64,000 bases of DNA from Microbulbifer aggregans (GTDB lineage: Bacteria > Pseudomonadota > Gammaproteobacteria > Pseudomonadales > Cellvibrionaceae): NCBI RefSeq assembly GCF_020524005.1, contig NZ_JAIVKK010000012.1, positions 58,227 through 122,226 of the forward strand, read 5' to 3'. Below, one piece after another: positions 54,179-63,400 of this stretch (positions within the stretch are counted from its first letter, which is position 1; each line of letters begins with the position of its first letter). Below the pieces are notes generated by a model. It made no database searches. It was not told the origin of the DNA and saw nothing but the letters and a program-made list of their open reading frames with translations. Made by a program: the position numbers and the translations under genes.

Positions 54179-55699
54179 ATGATCTATACACAACCCGGAC
54201 AGGATGGCGCCCTGATCGACTTCAAGGCGCGCTATGGGAACTTTATCGGTGGCGAATGGGTGCCCCCGGTTAACGGCAATTACATGGAAAATATATCCCC
54301 GGTTACCGGCGAAGTATTTTGCGAAGTGCCCCGCTCCGGCGCTGCCGATATCGAACTAGCACTGGATGCCGCCCACGCAGCCAAGGATGCCTGGGGCAGA
54401 ACCGCGGCCGCCGAGCGCGCGAATACCCTGTTGAAAATCGCCGACCGCATTGAGCAGAATCTGGAGCTGCTGGCCGTCGCCGAGACCTGGGACAACGGCA
54501 AGGCCGTGCGCGAGACCCTGGCTGCGGATATTCCCCTCGCCGTCGATCACTTCCGCTACTTCGCCGGCTGCCTGCGCGCGCAGGAAGGCAGTATGGCGGA
54601 GCTCGATCAAAACACGGTTTCCTATCACCTGTATGAACCGCTGGGCGTAGTCGGTCAGATCATCCCCTGGAACTTCCCGATCCTGATGGCGGCGTGGAAG
54701 CTGGGCCCGGCACTGGCGGCCGGCAACTGCGTGGTACTGAAACCCGCCGAGCAGACGCCGGCTTCGATTCTGGTGCTGATGGAACTGATCAGCGACCTGG
54801 TACCGGCCGGGGTGATCAATATCGTCAACGGCATCGGTGAAGAAGCGGGCCAGGCACTGGCCACCAGTACCCGTATCGCAAAAATCGCCTTTACCGGCTC
54901 TACCGCTGTCGGTGGCCATATCCTCAAGTGCGCGGCGGAAAACCTGATTCCCTCGACGGTAGAGCTCGGTGGCAAGTCCCCGAACATCTACTTCGCCGAT
55001 GTGATGCAGCAGGAAGAGGCCTTTATCTGCAAAGCCGTGGAAGGTCTGGTGCTCGCGTTCTTCAACCAGGGGGAAGTGTGTACCTGCCCTTCGCGCGCGC
55101 TGATCCAGGAATCCATCTACGACGACTTTATGCAGCATGTGGTCACGCGCACCAAGGCCATCAAACGCGGTAACCCGCTGGACAGTGAGACGCAGGTCGG
55201 CGCCCAGGCTTCTCTGGAACAGTTCGACAAGATCATGACGTATATCGAAATCGGCCAGCGCGAAGGGGCCGAGGTCATTTTCGGCGGCGGTGCCGAGGAG
55301 CTCGGTGGCGAGTTCCGCAAGGGCTATTACGTGCAGCCCACCCTGCTGAAGGGCCACAACCAGATGCGCATCTTCCAGGAAGAAATCTTCGGCCCCGTCG
55401 TCGGTGTAACCACCTTCAAGGACGAGGCGGAAGCGCTGGCGATCGCCAACGATACGGAATACGGGCTGGGCGCCGGCGTCTGGACCCGGGATATGAACCT
55501 GGCCTACCGCATGGGCCGCAATATCCAGGCGGGCCGTATCTGGACCAACTGCTACCACCAGTATCCGGCCCACGCCGCGTTTGGCGGTTACAAGAAGTCC
55601 GGTATCGGCCGCGAAACCCACAAACGCGCGTTGGAACACTACCAGCAGACCAAAAACCTGCTCGTCAGCTATGACACCAACCCGCTCGGCTTTTTCTGA
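54179..55699 (+). CDS. Aldehyde dehydrogenase, ExaC/AldB-type
   Basis: NAD(P)-dependent oxidation of an aldehyde, probably acetaldehyde, to acid. The 506-residue protein has the motifs [54 protein letters not shown] (general-base Glu) and [12 protein letters not shown] (nucleophile Cys301). ATG 54179 has AAGAGGA just upstream; a longer frame from 54032 has no such site. ExaC-like enzymes oxidise acetaldehyde during ethanol use; the regulator beside it fits that. Confidence 0.92.
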   Translation: MIYTQPGQDGALIDFKARYGNFIGGEWVPPVNGNYMENISPVTGEVFCEVPRSGAADIELALDAAHAAKDAWGRTAAAERANTLLKIADRIEQNLELLAVAETWDNGKAVRETLAADIPLAVDHFRYFAGCLRAQEGSMAELDQNTVSYHLYEPLGVVGQIIPWNFPILMAAWKLGPALAAGNCVVLKPAEQTPASILVLMELISDLVPAGVINIVNGIGEEAGQALATSTRIAKIAFTGSTAVGGHILKCAAENLIPSTVELGGKSPNIYFADVMQQEEAFICKAVEGLVLAFFNQGEVCTCPSRALIQESIYDDFMQHVVTRTKAIKRGNPLDSETQVGAQASLEQFDKIMTYIEIGQREGAEVIFGGGAEELGGEFRKGYYVQPTLLKGHNQMRIFQEEIFGPVVGVTTFKDEAEALAIANDTEYGLGAGVWTRDMNLAYRMGRNIQAGRIWTNCYHQYPAHAAFGGYKKSGIGRETHKRALEHYQQTKNLLVSYDTNPLGFF

Positions 55700-55722
55700 T
55701 CCATCATCCTGTAGGCATACTT

Positions 55723-55747
55723 GGGGAGCTTCGGCTCCCCCTTTTTT
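55723..55747 (+). terminator. Intrinsic terminator after the aldehyde dehydrogenase gene
   Basis: Stem GGGGAGC / GCTCCCC with a TTCG tetraloop and six Ts (55742-55747). A textbook terminator 23 bases after the stop. Confidence 0.93.
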
Positions 55748-55898
55748 ACCGCCGCTTTCCTGGCTGCCGACGCCATTGCCGGCAATCTCCACCTCACAAC
55801 CTCACCGGATTCTCTCAAGTTTTACAGCGGCCCGCCGATAGTACGTCCACCCGCTTTAACCGGGGCGATCCCGTTATTTGTGTCACAGGAATTGAGTA

Positions 55899-56429
55899 AT
55901 GGTTGAAAGAGTCGTAGTAGTCGATGGCAGGCAGGTCGCTGCTGAAGGCGTAGCGAACGTTATTATGGGCACCTACATCGGTATCGGTGCCATCATGTAT
56001 GGCCTCTACTGGCTCGTTGGCTTTTTCACTCCGAGGCTGCTGGAAGAGGGCCTTGGCATACTGACTTTCCTGATTGCCCCCGGCGCCATCCTGCTGTGTG
56101 CGTTCCTGCTCCTGATTGTACTTGTCGCGGCCATCTCATTTGAAGACCCAATCACACAGCTCGCCTATGCCGCCGGTATAGGCTATGTGACGATACCCGT
56201 TGTTCGCGATATGGGGCTGATTGGCTATAGCTCTGCGGGAAAATACATCGGCTTCTTTATTATTTTTGCCGTCGTATTCAGTCTTCTAAAAGCACTGATG
56301 CAATATCCCAAGGTATTGAAGGCAACCAAGATACTGGGCGGGATCATTATCTTCAGCCTGCTGCTGTTTCCTTTCTCGAGCTCGACAATGGATATCCTCT
56401 ACGCTGCCGGCTGGGTTAATCCCACATAA
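55899..56429 (+). CDS. Hypothetical inner-membrane protein, four or five helices
   Basis: The 176-residue protein has a short polar start (MVERVVVVDGRQV) and four or five hydrophobic stretches (for example GTYIGIGAIMYGLYWLVGFF, APGAILLCAFLLLIVLVAAI, KILGGIIIFSLLLFPFSSS). ATG 55899 has AGGA eight to nine bases upstream. No family recognised and no catalytic motif seen. It stands alone between two terminator-bounded or convergent units. Confidence 0.7.
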   Translation: MVERVVVVDGRQVAAEGVANVIMGTYIGIGAIMYGLYWLVGFFTPRLLEEGLGILTFLIAPGAILLCAFLLLIVLVAAISFEDPITQLAYAAGIGYVTIPVVRDMGLIGYSSAGKYIGFFIIFAVVFSLLKALMQYPKVLKATKILGGIIIFSLLLFPFSSSTMDILYAAGWVNPT

Positions 56430-56478
56430 ATTCAAGCTGACGAATCAGGGCAGGAGTAATCGACTGTCCTGCCATGAT

Positions 56479-57168
56479 TCAGGTCCGGATAACCTGTCGT
56501 AGCGACGCCTCTATCTGGCCGCCACAATACCCCTGCCCCCATTCCTCGCGCTGCGCTTCAAGAAAAGGGCGTATCGCCGGGCGCGCTTCCACCCGCTTTA
56601 CCAGCGCCGATATCGCCGGCGCATTTTCCTCTAGATCCGCGTTCAGCGGCGGGAAGGTATATACCATGGTTCCAAACAATGCCGCTGCAGCGATATCAGC
56701 AACGGAAATAGTCGAACCCAGCAGGAATCCCTTGCCATCCTTCAACCCGTGTTCCAGCCCCGTCTTCTCAAAGATCTGCATCCAGTCCGGCAGGCGGGAA
56801 TACCGGAAGGTTTCCCAGCTCTTTTTGTCCCACATCGCCAGCCCGTGGAAGTTGGTGATTTCCAGAAGAATGTCGTTACAGTCCAGCAAGGTTTTCAGGG
56901 CGAGAGTCTGGGGTTCCGGGCGCTTGGGCAGGTAGTCATACTTCCGAGCCAGGTGCATCATTATCGCTGGCATCTGCGCAAAGTATTTTTTCAGTTTGCA
57001 GTCGTACAGGTAGGGCGCGGCCATGCCGGGATTGCTGATCTCGAGGCTGCGCGCTGGGTAGATCTCCGTAGCATCGTGCTTTGTATAAGCTGAGCCAACC
57101 TCTTCCAGTAACATCTGGATAAACACACCACGGAAGGGGAGATCCCAGTAATAAATTTTGTAGTCCAT
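56479..57168 (-). CDS. Glutathione S-transferase family protein
   Basis: The 229-residue protein has a thioredoxin-like N-domain (YKIYYWDLPFRGVFIQMLLE, then NPGMAAPYLYD with the conserved cis-Pro region) and a helical C-domain with FLLGSTISVADIAAAALF, the GST signature. The N-terminal Tyr/Ser that activates glutathione is not certain; YYWD is a candidate. Substrate unknown. It lies 61 bases before (on the minus strand, after) the first of the paralogous lipoproteins. Confidence 0.8.
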   Translation of the reverse strand: MDYKIYYWDLPFRGVFIQMLLEEVGSAYTKHDATEIYPARSLEISNPGMAAPYLYDCKLKKYFAQMPAIMMHLARKYDYLPKRPEPQTLALKTLLDCNDILLEITNFHGLAMWDKKSWETFRYSRLPDWMQIFEKTGLEHGLKDGKGFLLGSTISVADIAAAALFGTMVYTFPPLNADLEENAPAISALVKRVEARPAIRPFLEAQREEWGQGYCGGQIEASLRQVIRT

Positions 57169-57229
57169 ACCTCAGGCAGCCTCTGGTTGATTACCGGCCA
57201 GCAATCTAATTTCGTCTTGTGCAATTCAT

Positions 57230-57736
57230 TCAAAGATCCGCCAATCCGGTTTTACAATCATATTTAAATTCGTTCCCGGACTTCATCGTCATCAGGGCAA
57301 GTTTGACCCTGTATGTATCAACCAACTCACTATCGTAGGTACACGCTCTCCGCATCAGACCCGCACCGGATGATACCTTGAAGGTAAAGTTCCCTGCTTT
57401 ATCGGTTTCTTTCAAAGTGAAAACACCCAAATAGGTAATCATGTCAGGATCAATCTGGACCTCGATATAGTTACGCTCTTCCAAGCGCAAGTCATCCCGA
57501 GTCCGATAATGGTTCGCAGTTCTGTCCAGATGGGTGATCACATAATTACCTGAAGGAATTCTGTGAATCGGCTTTTTGGATGGAAGATGAAATCCCCGAT
57601 TAAGGTTTTCAATCCCGAGCCAATAATCCTTGCGTGAATTATCCGGTACATAATAGAAATCAAATACAACATATCCGTACTGATGACCGGAACAGGCACT
57701 CGCCAACATACACAGCGCGATGACAAGACTTTTCAT
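57230..57736 (-). CDS. Putative lipoprotein, copy A of a paralogous pair
   Basis: The 168-residue protein starts with a lipoprotein signal (MKSLVIALCMLASAC; lipobox ASAC, Cys15) and then HQYGYVVFDFYYV, DYWLGIENLN, KPIHRIPSGNYVITHLDRTA, DDLRLEERNYIEVQID and YLGVFTLKE. These are shared with the next gene, which is its paralogue. The fold looks all-beta. AAGGATG precedes the ATG. No family recognised. AT-richer than the housekeeping genes, so possibly acquired. Confidence 0.75.
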   Translation of the reverse strand: MKSLVIALCMLASACSGHQYGYVVFDFYYVPDNSRKDYWLGIENLNRGFHLPSKKPIHRIPSGNYVITHLDRTANHYRTRDDLRLEERNYIEVQIDPDMITYLGVFTLKETDKAGNFTFKVSSGAGLMRRACTYDSELVDTYRVKLALMTMKSGNEFKYDCKTGLADL

Positions 57737-57907
57737 ATCTTACATCCTTGTTTTCGTTATTCCTGATGCACCAAGCTGCGAATACCGATTCCTGCGACCT
57801 TATATAGAAGCCGGAAATACCAAACCCATTTCGTAACCCATAATTCTTATAGGCACAAGGCCATTTTCTTACATTCTTTCACGAAGTTCAGGACTAAGGT
57901 TCAACAC

Positions 57908-58444
57908 TTACTTGATAGCAACATCCTGTTCAGAGGCATTTATTACACAGGCATACTTGAATTCAGGCGTTTCTGTCAGCCCAGGAATAGCCATACGCAA
58001 GTTAAGCGTCTCAAACAGTTCCGGACTGTGTTCGCAGGCACGCTGCATAACCCCTCCGCCGCCATATACACTCACATTAAACTTACCTGTTTCTGGTGAG
58101 CGCTCCAGTGCAAGCACGCCAAGATAGTTAATTACATCGGGTTTAATCTCGATTTCCACAAACTCGCCAGCATCAAACCTGAGATCGTCAAAGGTTAAGA
58201 TGAAGCTCGATGAACGATCAAAGTGGGTTAACTTATACTTTCCGGCCACCAGTTTATGAATCGGTTCCATCGAGAAAAGGTGGCGATTTTTTTGCTTTTC
58301 CTTGAGCCCCAGCCAGTAATTTCTACGCTGAGACTCATCTATGGAATAGACATCAAATATCACATATCCATATTGATGTTTGAATTCAGGAATAGCATCG
58401 CAGGAAACCTGTAAAAGGCAGACCACTATTACTAGCACTTTCAT
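57908..58444 (-). CDS. Putative lipoprotein, copy B of a paralogous pair
   Basis: The 178-residue protein has a signal ending VVCLLQVSC (Cys15), then HQYGYVIFDVYSI, NYWLGLKEKQ, EPIHKLVAGKYKLTHFDRSS, DDLRFDAGEFVEIEIK, YLGVLALER and a C-terminal QRACEHS; the same order as in copy A, with about half the residues alike by eye. The leader upstream of both genes has a similar CAAGG-type ribosome site within CTTGTTTT-like sequence (on the plus strand), so the duplication included the 5' region. Not recognised in any family. Confidence 0.75.
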   Translation of the reverse strand: MKVLVIVVCLLQVSCDAIPEFKHQYGYVIFDVYSIDESQRRNYWLGLKEKQKNRHLFSMEPIHKLVAGKYKLTHFDRSSSFILTFDDLRFDAGEFVEIEIKPDVINYLGVLALERSPETGKFNVSVYGGGGVMQRACEHSPELFETLNLRMAIPGLTETPEFKYACVINASEQDVAIK

Positions 58445-58862
58445 GCTGGCACGCCCTTGTTTTTGTTAGCCGGGACTCATACAAAATCCTGAATATTCAG
58501 CGCCGGCTTTTGGAAACCCCGGCAGCCATACCAAATATTCGTTTCGCGCCCATACACGCATGTGAGCTATCTGCGCGCATATAGCTATTAGCAACTTTCA
58601 GCATTTTTTCCACTCCGACCAGTAATTTCCCGCCAACCGATTGCCAGTCAAGTTTCCCTGTTGAGTCCAAGGCATTCAAAACTGTCATCAGTGCTAACGA
58701 CACCCTGATGTGACAACCAGCGCAAAAATGCCAATTTTTTGATCTGCACTGTCATACCTGATCCGATTTACATACGGTTCTGCATAATGCGTGCTTCTTC
58801 GCGACAACAGAGCCAAAAGGGCTGGGAATCGCTTGGCGCATGGCCTTCATACAGGGAGCACG
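58445..58862. other. Gap upstream of the lipoprotein remnant
   Basis: 418 bases with no supported gene. A minus-strand open frame of 68 codons (58497-58703) starts with GTG and has no ribosome site or recognisable domain, so I do not call it. The left part must contain the promoter of the lipoprotein pair. Confidence 0.4.
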
Positions 58863-59119
58863 ATGTTTAGCAGCTCTACCGAGAAATCCTTCCTTTTGCT
58901 TACCATTGCCACTCTTGGCGGTTGTGGGGAGGTGGTGGAGGATCTTCAGATTCAGGGACCCTGGACGGCGGCACTGGCGGTGGAGGGTGCCTTCTATATA
59001 CCGTAGAGCAATCAGGGATATTGCGATGCACTGGTGGGACACGACAAGGTCGTGTTTTAAGGATCGGATCAGACACCGGTTTACTGAATGTTAACCTGCG
59101 GGGTGACTGGAGAGCCCCC
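58863..59119 (+). pseudogene. Frameshifted lipoprotein N-terminus (glycine-linker type)
   Basis: From ATG 58863 the frame reads MFSSSTEKSFLLLTIATLGG then Cys, a lipoprotein signal with lipobox LGGC. It then becomes nonsense and stops at 59004-59006. One frame over, from the same point (58922 on), the sequence reads GGGGGSSDSGTLDGGTGGGG, a classic flexible linker of secreted polysaccharide-active lipoproteins. One missing G in the GGGG run at about 58926-58929 would join them. After about 59000 no domain is recognisable, so it is a decayed 5' fragment. A hairpin with T4 follows at 59039-59058. Confidence 0.6.
59039..59058 (+). terminator. Small terminator-like hairpin in the remnant
   Basis: ACACGAC / GTCGTGT perfect 7-bp stem, loop AAG, ending in TTTT. 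It lies downstream of the lipoprotein remnant on the plus strand. Confidence 0.55.
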
Positions 59120-59151
59120 AGCACTATTGCAAGGCAACTCCCATGCAATAA

Positions 59152-59182
59152 ACTCTGGCCCGGGAGGCTCCCGGGCCAGAGT
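59152..59182. terminator. Strong hairpin after the M16 peptidase gene
   Basis: A perfect 13-bp inverted repeat, ACTCTGGCCCGGG / CCCGGGCCAGAGT, with a 5-base loop, starts six bases after the M16 stop on the minus strand. The following tract is TTATTG, so termination is probable. Confidence 0.8.
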
Positions 59183-59187
59183 GCTGA

Positions 59188-62094
59188 CTACTCCTCTACC
59201 GACAAGCTCGCCACATGCGCAGCCTGCTCAGCGTCAAGCAACGTCACTTCACCAAGCCCCAGATCCTGCAAGCGACCAAACTGGGTCGCGCGATCACCCA
59301 CTACGACCCAGATCATCGATGCCGGCTGCATGTAGGTATCGGCAATTTTCTGTACCTTCTCCACGGTCATGCCATTGGTAATGGCCTCGCGCTGGCGCAC
59401 GTAGTCGGCGGGCCAACCATAGGTGCTCATGTTTTCCAGCAGACCGAGTTTGGCACTGGCAGTCTCGAACGCGCGCGCATTGCTGCGGGTTAAATAGGAA
59501 CGGGAGGTTGCCAGGTCTTCCACGGTATAGGTCGGCGCATACTGTTTGAGGATATCGCGGATCAGCTGCACCGATTCCGCGGTGGCATTGGCGCGCACGC
59601 CGGTGCCAATCTGGAAAGTGCCCCCGGTCTTATCCACAGCGAGGCCGGATCGGATGCCGTAGGTATACCCTTTGCCTTCGCGCAACTCCTGGGTGAAGCG
59701 CGATGCAAATCCCCCTCCGCCGAGGATGTAGTTGGTGAATACCGCCGGGTAGTAATCAACCGACAGTGCGGACATGGCCGGGCGGCCGATGCGCAGCACT
59801 GACTGTTTGGCATCCGGCACGTCGACAAAATATATGCCCGGTTCCGCAGCCACCGATGGCGGGTTGGGGATTACCACTTTGTGCGTCGGCCAGCGTTTCA
59901 CCAGCGATTCCGTAGCGGCGATAAATTTGTCTTGTGCGATATCCCCCACCACATGTACGCGGGCCACGGAGGGCGACAGGTATTCGCGATGGTAGGCCTT
60001 GAGGTCGTCCATGGTAATCGCTGCCACAGAGTCTTCCGTACCCAGCAGGCTGTACCCACGAATACTGTCCTTGCCGTGTATCAGACGCGCAAAGGTGTTG
60101 CCGGCAATGGCATTGGGTTCCGACGCCGCGCGGGTCAGCTGGCTCTCCACGCTCTTCTTTGCCAGCACCAGCTCGCTCTTGTCCCAGCGCGGTTCCAATA
60201 GCATTTCTTCCACCAGTGCGAATACTGCATCGAAATTGCGTGCGAGAGTGGTGACATCGAAGCGGAAGCTGTCTTTATCGGCCGAAACCTCGATACTGGC
60301 ACCAAGGGTCTGGATAGCGGTTTCCAGCTCTTCCGGTGTGCGCTTGGCGGTGCCGCGTTCCATCAGCATGGCGGTGAGGTTGGCGACGCCGGTCTTGTCC
60401 AGTTGCTCATGCAACTGGCCACCGTCGATGACCAGGCTGAAATCCACCGTGGGTACTTCGTCGCTCTCGATGCCGGAAACTTCGATTCCGTTTGCCAGCG
60501 CCGCTTGCCACACACTCGGTACTGCGGTTTCGGCCGGCTCGCCGTATTGCGGCTCCTCGCTGCGGTCAAAGTTAGACCGGGTGCGCGCATAGTCGGCCTG
60601 TACCGATGCATCAAACTGCTCTTCCGCACCGTTGACGATCTGCTCTTCTACCACCTGCGCCACAGTGGAGTCCGCCAGTGCAAGCTCAGGTGTGCCCTTG
60701 GGCACAAAGCTCGCTGCCACATAGGGCTTGCCCTTGAGGTACTTGCGGTAAACCCGCTGCACATCGTCCGCGGATACCGCCAGCAGTCGCTCAATGTCCT
60801 CGCTCACATAGCCTGGGTTACCCTGGTACATCTGGTACTGGGCCAGCTGGAACCCCTTGCCCAGCACACTGGAAAGACTGTTGTAGAAGGCGATTTCCTG
60901 GCCCGCCTTGATGCGCTCGAGGTCTTTTTCGGCAATACCTTCTTTCTCGAACAGCGCGAACGCCTGTTGAATACCCGCGTACACCGCATCGAGGTCCCGG
61001 CCTTCAAACGCCTGAACTTGCAGCTGAACCTGTCCGGCCAGCTCGGATTCATAACCGCCCATAGATACGTCAGCGGTCAACTGCTGGTCTTCCACCAGCA
61101 CCCGGTAAAGGGGCGCGCGCTTGCCGTCGGACAGGTATTCGGTCAGCACCGCCAGCGGATAACTGTCCGGGTGGTAACGCTCCACCGCGGGCCAGGCGAG
61201 TGTCAGCGCGGGCTCACGGGCGAAGTTGTCTTCGTGGAAACGGCGCACCGGTTCCTTCAACACCGCCGCCTGTTTCGGTGCCCGCTCGATGGGCTCCCCC
61301 GCCGGTACCTCGTCGAAATACTTGTGCACCCAGGCCTTGGCCTGCTCGGTATCGAAATCTCCAGCCACCACCAGGGTTACATTATTCGGCACATACCAGC
61401 GGCGGAAGAACTCCTTCACATCGGCGAGGGTCGCACCCTGCAAATCTTCCAGCGAGCCGATCACCTGCCAGTTGTAGGGGTGCCCTTGCGGGTACAGATT
61501 GCGGTCGATGACGTACTGGGTATGGCCGTAGGGGCGATTATCGTAGCTCTGGCGCTTCTCGTTTTTCACCACCTGTTTTTCCTTCGCCAATACCGGCTCG
61601 GTCACGGTGTTGATAAACCAGCCCAGCTTGTCGGCCTCCGCCCACAGCATTTTTTCCAGCGCGTCTTTCGGCACCGTCTGGTAATAGTTGGTGACATCGC
61701 GAGAGGTGGAACCATTGGCCCCGGAACCACCGATGCGTGCACTCATCGCATCCAGCCCGCCCTTGCCCAGGTTCTCGGACTCCAGGAACAGCAGATGCTC
61801 GAACAGGTGCGCAAAGCCAGTGCGCCCCTCCTTCTCCCGCGCCGACCCCACATGCGCCGTTAACGATACCGCCACTACTGGATCGGAACGGTCGATATGG
61901 AACAGCACATTGAGGCCGTTCTTCAGCTGGAACTGCTGGTAGTCGATGGCGAACTGGGTATCTGCCTGTACCGCAGCCCCGGGGGCAGATTCGGAGACAG
62001 ATTCATTAGTGGGCTTGTCACAACCGACCAGCCCCAGGGCCGGGATGGAGACGGCAGTAACGAAGACTGCCGACCCGAGAAGATTCCTTAACAT
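59188..62094 (-). CDS. M16-family zinc metallopeptidase, two-module lipoprotein
   Basis: The 968-residue protein has a lipoprotein-like signal (VSIPALGLVGC, Cys25), then two full M16 modules. The first carries the inverted zinc motif HLFEH at residues 96-100 in FAHLFEHLLF and is catalytic; the second (from about residue 520) lacks HxxEH and would be the structural half, so one chain forms the closed clam. Close in form to pitrilysin-like insulinase-family peptidases of marine bacteria. It probably degrades peptides in the periplasm or at the outer membrane. Confidence 0.9.
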   Translation of the reverse strand: MLRNLLGSAVFVTAVSIPALGLVGCDKPTNESVSESAPGAAVQADTQFAIDYQQFQLKNGLNVLFHIDRSDPVVAVSLTAHVGSAREKEGRTGFAHLFEHLLFLESENLGKGGLDAMSARIGGSGANGSTSRDVTNYYQTVPKDALEKMLWAEADKLGWFINTVTEPVLAKEKQVVKNEKRQSYDNRPYGHTQYVIDRNLYPQGHPYNWQVIGSLEDLQGATLADVKEFFRRWYVPNNVTLVVAGDFDTEQAKAWVHKYFDEVPAGEPIERAPKQAAVLKEPVRRFHEDNFAREPALTLAWPAVERYHPDSYPLAVLTEYLSDGKRAPLYRVLVEDQQLTADVSMGGYESELAGQVQLQVQAFEGRDLDAVYAGIQQAFALFEKEGIAEKDLERIKAGQEIAFYNSLSSVLGKGFQLAQYQMYQGNPGYVSEDIERLLAVSADDVQRVYRKYLKGKPYVAASFVPKGTPELALADSTVAQVVEEQIVNGAEEQFDASVQADYARTRSNFDRSEEPQYGEPAETAVPSVWQAALANGIEVSGIESDEVPTVDFSLVIDGGQLHEQLDKTGVANLTAMLMERGTAKRTPEELETAIQTLGASIEVSADKDSFRFDVTTLARNFDAVFALVEEMLLEPRWDKSELVLAKKSVESQLTRAASEPNAIAGNTFARLIHGKDSIRGYSLLGTEDSVAAITMDDLKAYHREYLSPSVARVHVVGDIAQDKFIAATESLVKRWPTHKVVIPNPPSVAAEPGIYFVDVPDAKQSVLRIGRPAMSALSVDYYPAVFTNYILGGGGFASRFTQELREGKGYTYGIRSGLAVDKTGGTFQIGTGVRANATAESVQLIRDILKQYAPTYTVEDLATSRSYLTRSNARAFETASAKLGLLENMSTYGWPADYVRQREAITNGMTVEKVQKIADTYMQPASMIWVVVGDRATQFGRLQDLGLGEVTLLDAEQAAHVASLSVEE

Positions 62095-62432
62095 GATGCT
62101 TTCCTGTGCCTAACGCTTTCACGCAGTAATTCTGCACCGGAAGATAGCAGGACTGCCGGCACCGGGCGACCGTAGTTAGCGCTTGCCCCGATTCCATCCA
62201 GCGCCTGATAGGCACACTTCATCGCAACGCTGAATTCAATTGCGCCCCAAACCCAATATATTTTCGAGGCACACAAGCATTACAACAAAAAGATATACGC
62301 GCCACACTGCTCCCACACACGCCTAACCTGTCGGTTTTACCCTATTCCCGTGAGACTCTCCACAGTATTCTTGCGCACTATCTATCGCTTGCTGTCGGAT
62401 CGATCTCACATCAATAAACACGGGAACCCCAC
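62095..62432. other. Divergent promoter region, M16 peptidase and hypothetical gene
   Basis: 338 bases, no gene supported. AT-rich AATATATTTT at about 62257-62266 may be promoter sequence for the M16 gene, but I cannot define -35/-10 boxes. Confidence 0.35.
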
Positions 62433-62828
62433 ATGTCTTGGAGTAAACCCAATATGGCCGCCGGCGCGGCATGGGGTACTCTTGCACATCCGGAAGTAGC
62501 AGAGATCAATGCAAAACTCACCCCTTTTTCCATTGCCGCGAGCTACTCACTGACTCTGCTGCGGTACTACAATCCGGCAGCATCGGCACAACTTCAGCGG
62601 GTAAAAGCGGACAATTTTACGGATAAGTTCACCGCGTACCTGTTCCGCCTCTATCGCCCGCGCTTTGACCAGCTGCTCCCTGACGAAGACAGCAGTGCAA
62701 AACTGAAGGCCCTGAAACGGAAGCTGGCAGAACTTTTCAACCATCCTGAAGGCAAAACCCTGGATGATCTGGCTCTACGGCTGGATGAGCAATTGGTGTT
62801 TTCAGGTGGCGTGGAAGTCACTGCATGA
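62433..62828 (+). CDS. Hypothetical 131-residue soluble protein
   Basis: No signal peptide or membrane helix. Predicted largely helical: KLTPFSIAASYSLTLLRYYN, then DNFTDKFTAYLFRLYRPRFD and a charged helix AKLKALKRKLAELFN. ATG 62433 is preceded by GGGAACCCC rather than a strong ribosome site. No family recognised. It lies in the accessory end of the window. Confidence 0.6.
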   Translation: MSWSKPNMAAGAAWGTLAHPEVAEINAKLTPFSIAASYSLTLLRYYNPAASAQLQRVKADNFTDKFTAYLFRLYRPRFDQLLPDEDSSAKLKALKRKLAELFNHPEGKTLDDLALRLDEQLVFSGGVEVTA

Positions 62829-62901
62829 TGGTAAAATGGATTTCAATGACCCTACTGACCGGGGTTATTGAATAAAGCTATTGTTCACAAGGAGAGAGAA
62901 C

Positions 62902-63249
62902 ATGATATTTCCGGAAAGGATTGAAACGGAAGAAGAGATTATCCTCAGGTCTAATATGCTCGGGTTCGCGATTGGATTCGCTGCCATGGCCGTAGCGTAT
63001 ATACTTCAGAGTATCAGTGCCAACAGCCCGGAACCCAGCTACACAGCGGTCGCTGAAGTTGTATTTCTGATCACGGGCTATGCGTTCTTTGCGAGAGTCT
63101 TCTACCTGATTTTTGTTCACGCCTCGGATATCAGAAAAGCAGTAGAACAAGGCCTGAATATCCACGTTTCAGGTAGCGCGTTTAGCCTGAAAAAACCGCT
63201 TGAGCATAGATATTCAAAATCAGAAATACTGAGCAATTCCAGCACCTGA
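62902..63249 (+). CDS. Hypothetical small membrane protein, two helices
   Basis: The 115-residue protein has a polar start (FPERIETEEEIILRSNM), two membrane helices (GFAIGFAAMAVAYILQS and VAEVVFLITGYAFFARVFYL) and a basic C-terminal tail (LKKPLEHRYSKSEIL). AAGGAG (62890-62894 region) precedes ATG 62902 at the ideal distance, which supports this start. No family recognised. Confidence 0.7.
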   Translation: MIFPERIETEEEIILRSNMLGFAIGFAAMAVAYILQSISANSPEPSYTAVAEVVFLITGYAFFARVFYLIFVHASDIRKAVEQGLNIHVSGSAFSLKKPLEHRYSKSEILSNSST

Positions 63250-63315
63250 CAATACGTGCCACTTCATTGGCGCCACACCAAAAATAACCATATACGTAAA
63301 GTTCATGTCATAGCC

Positions 63316-63355
63316 TGTGCCCTATAAACGGCCTCATCGCTGCTGTTAGGGCACA
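63316..63355. repeat. Inverted repeat upstream of the secreted gene
   Basis: TGTGCCCTA and TAGGGCACA (9-bp perfect arms) enclose 22 bases, about 45 bases before ATG 63401. It may be a transcript hairpin or a regulator site. The arms resemble GTTAGGGC-type integron recombination cores but the internal structure does not fit. Confidence 0.5.
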
Positions 63356-63400
63356 AACATCAAATCGCCCTATCCCACGGGATCGTGCCTGGAGACAGAA

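Noticed and set aside
54356..55792. A 478-codon minus-strand frame over the aldehyde dehydrogenase
   Set aside because: Shadow frame; the plus-strand protein has all ALDH motifs.
58497..58703. A 68-codon minus-strand frame in the gap
   Set aside because: GTG start, no ribosome site, no hydrophobic or catalytic pattern; not enough support.
60403..61863. A 486-codon plus-strand frame over the M16 peptidase
   Set aside because: Shadow frame over a peptidase with an intact HLFEH motif; residue usage is unnatural.
63316..63355. Integron attC site
   Set aside because: Only the outer arms resemble a GTTAGGGC core; the L boxes and the unpaired bases of a real attC are missing and no integrase is present.
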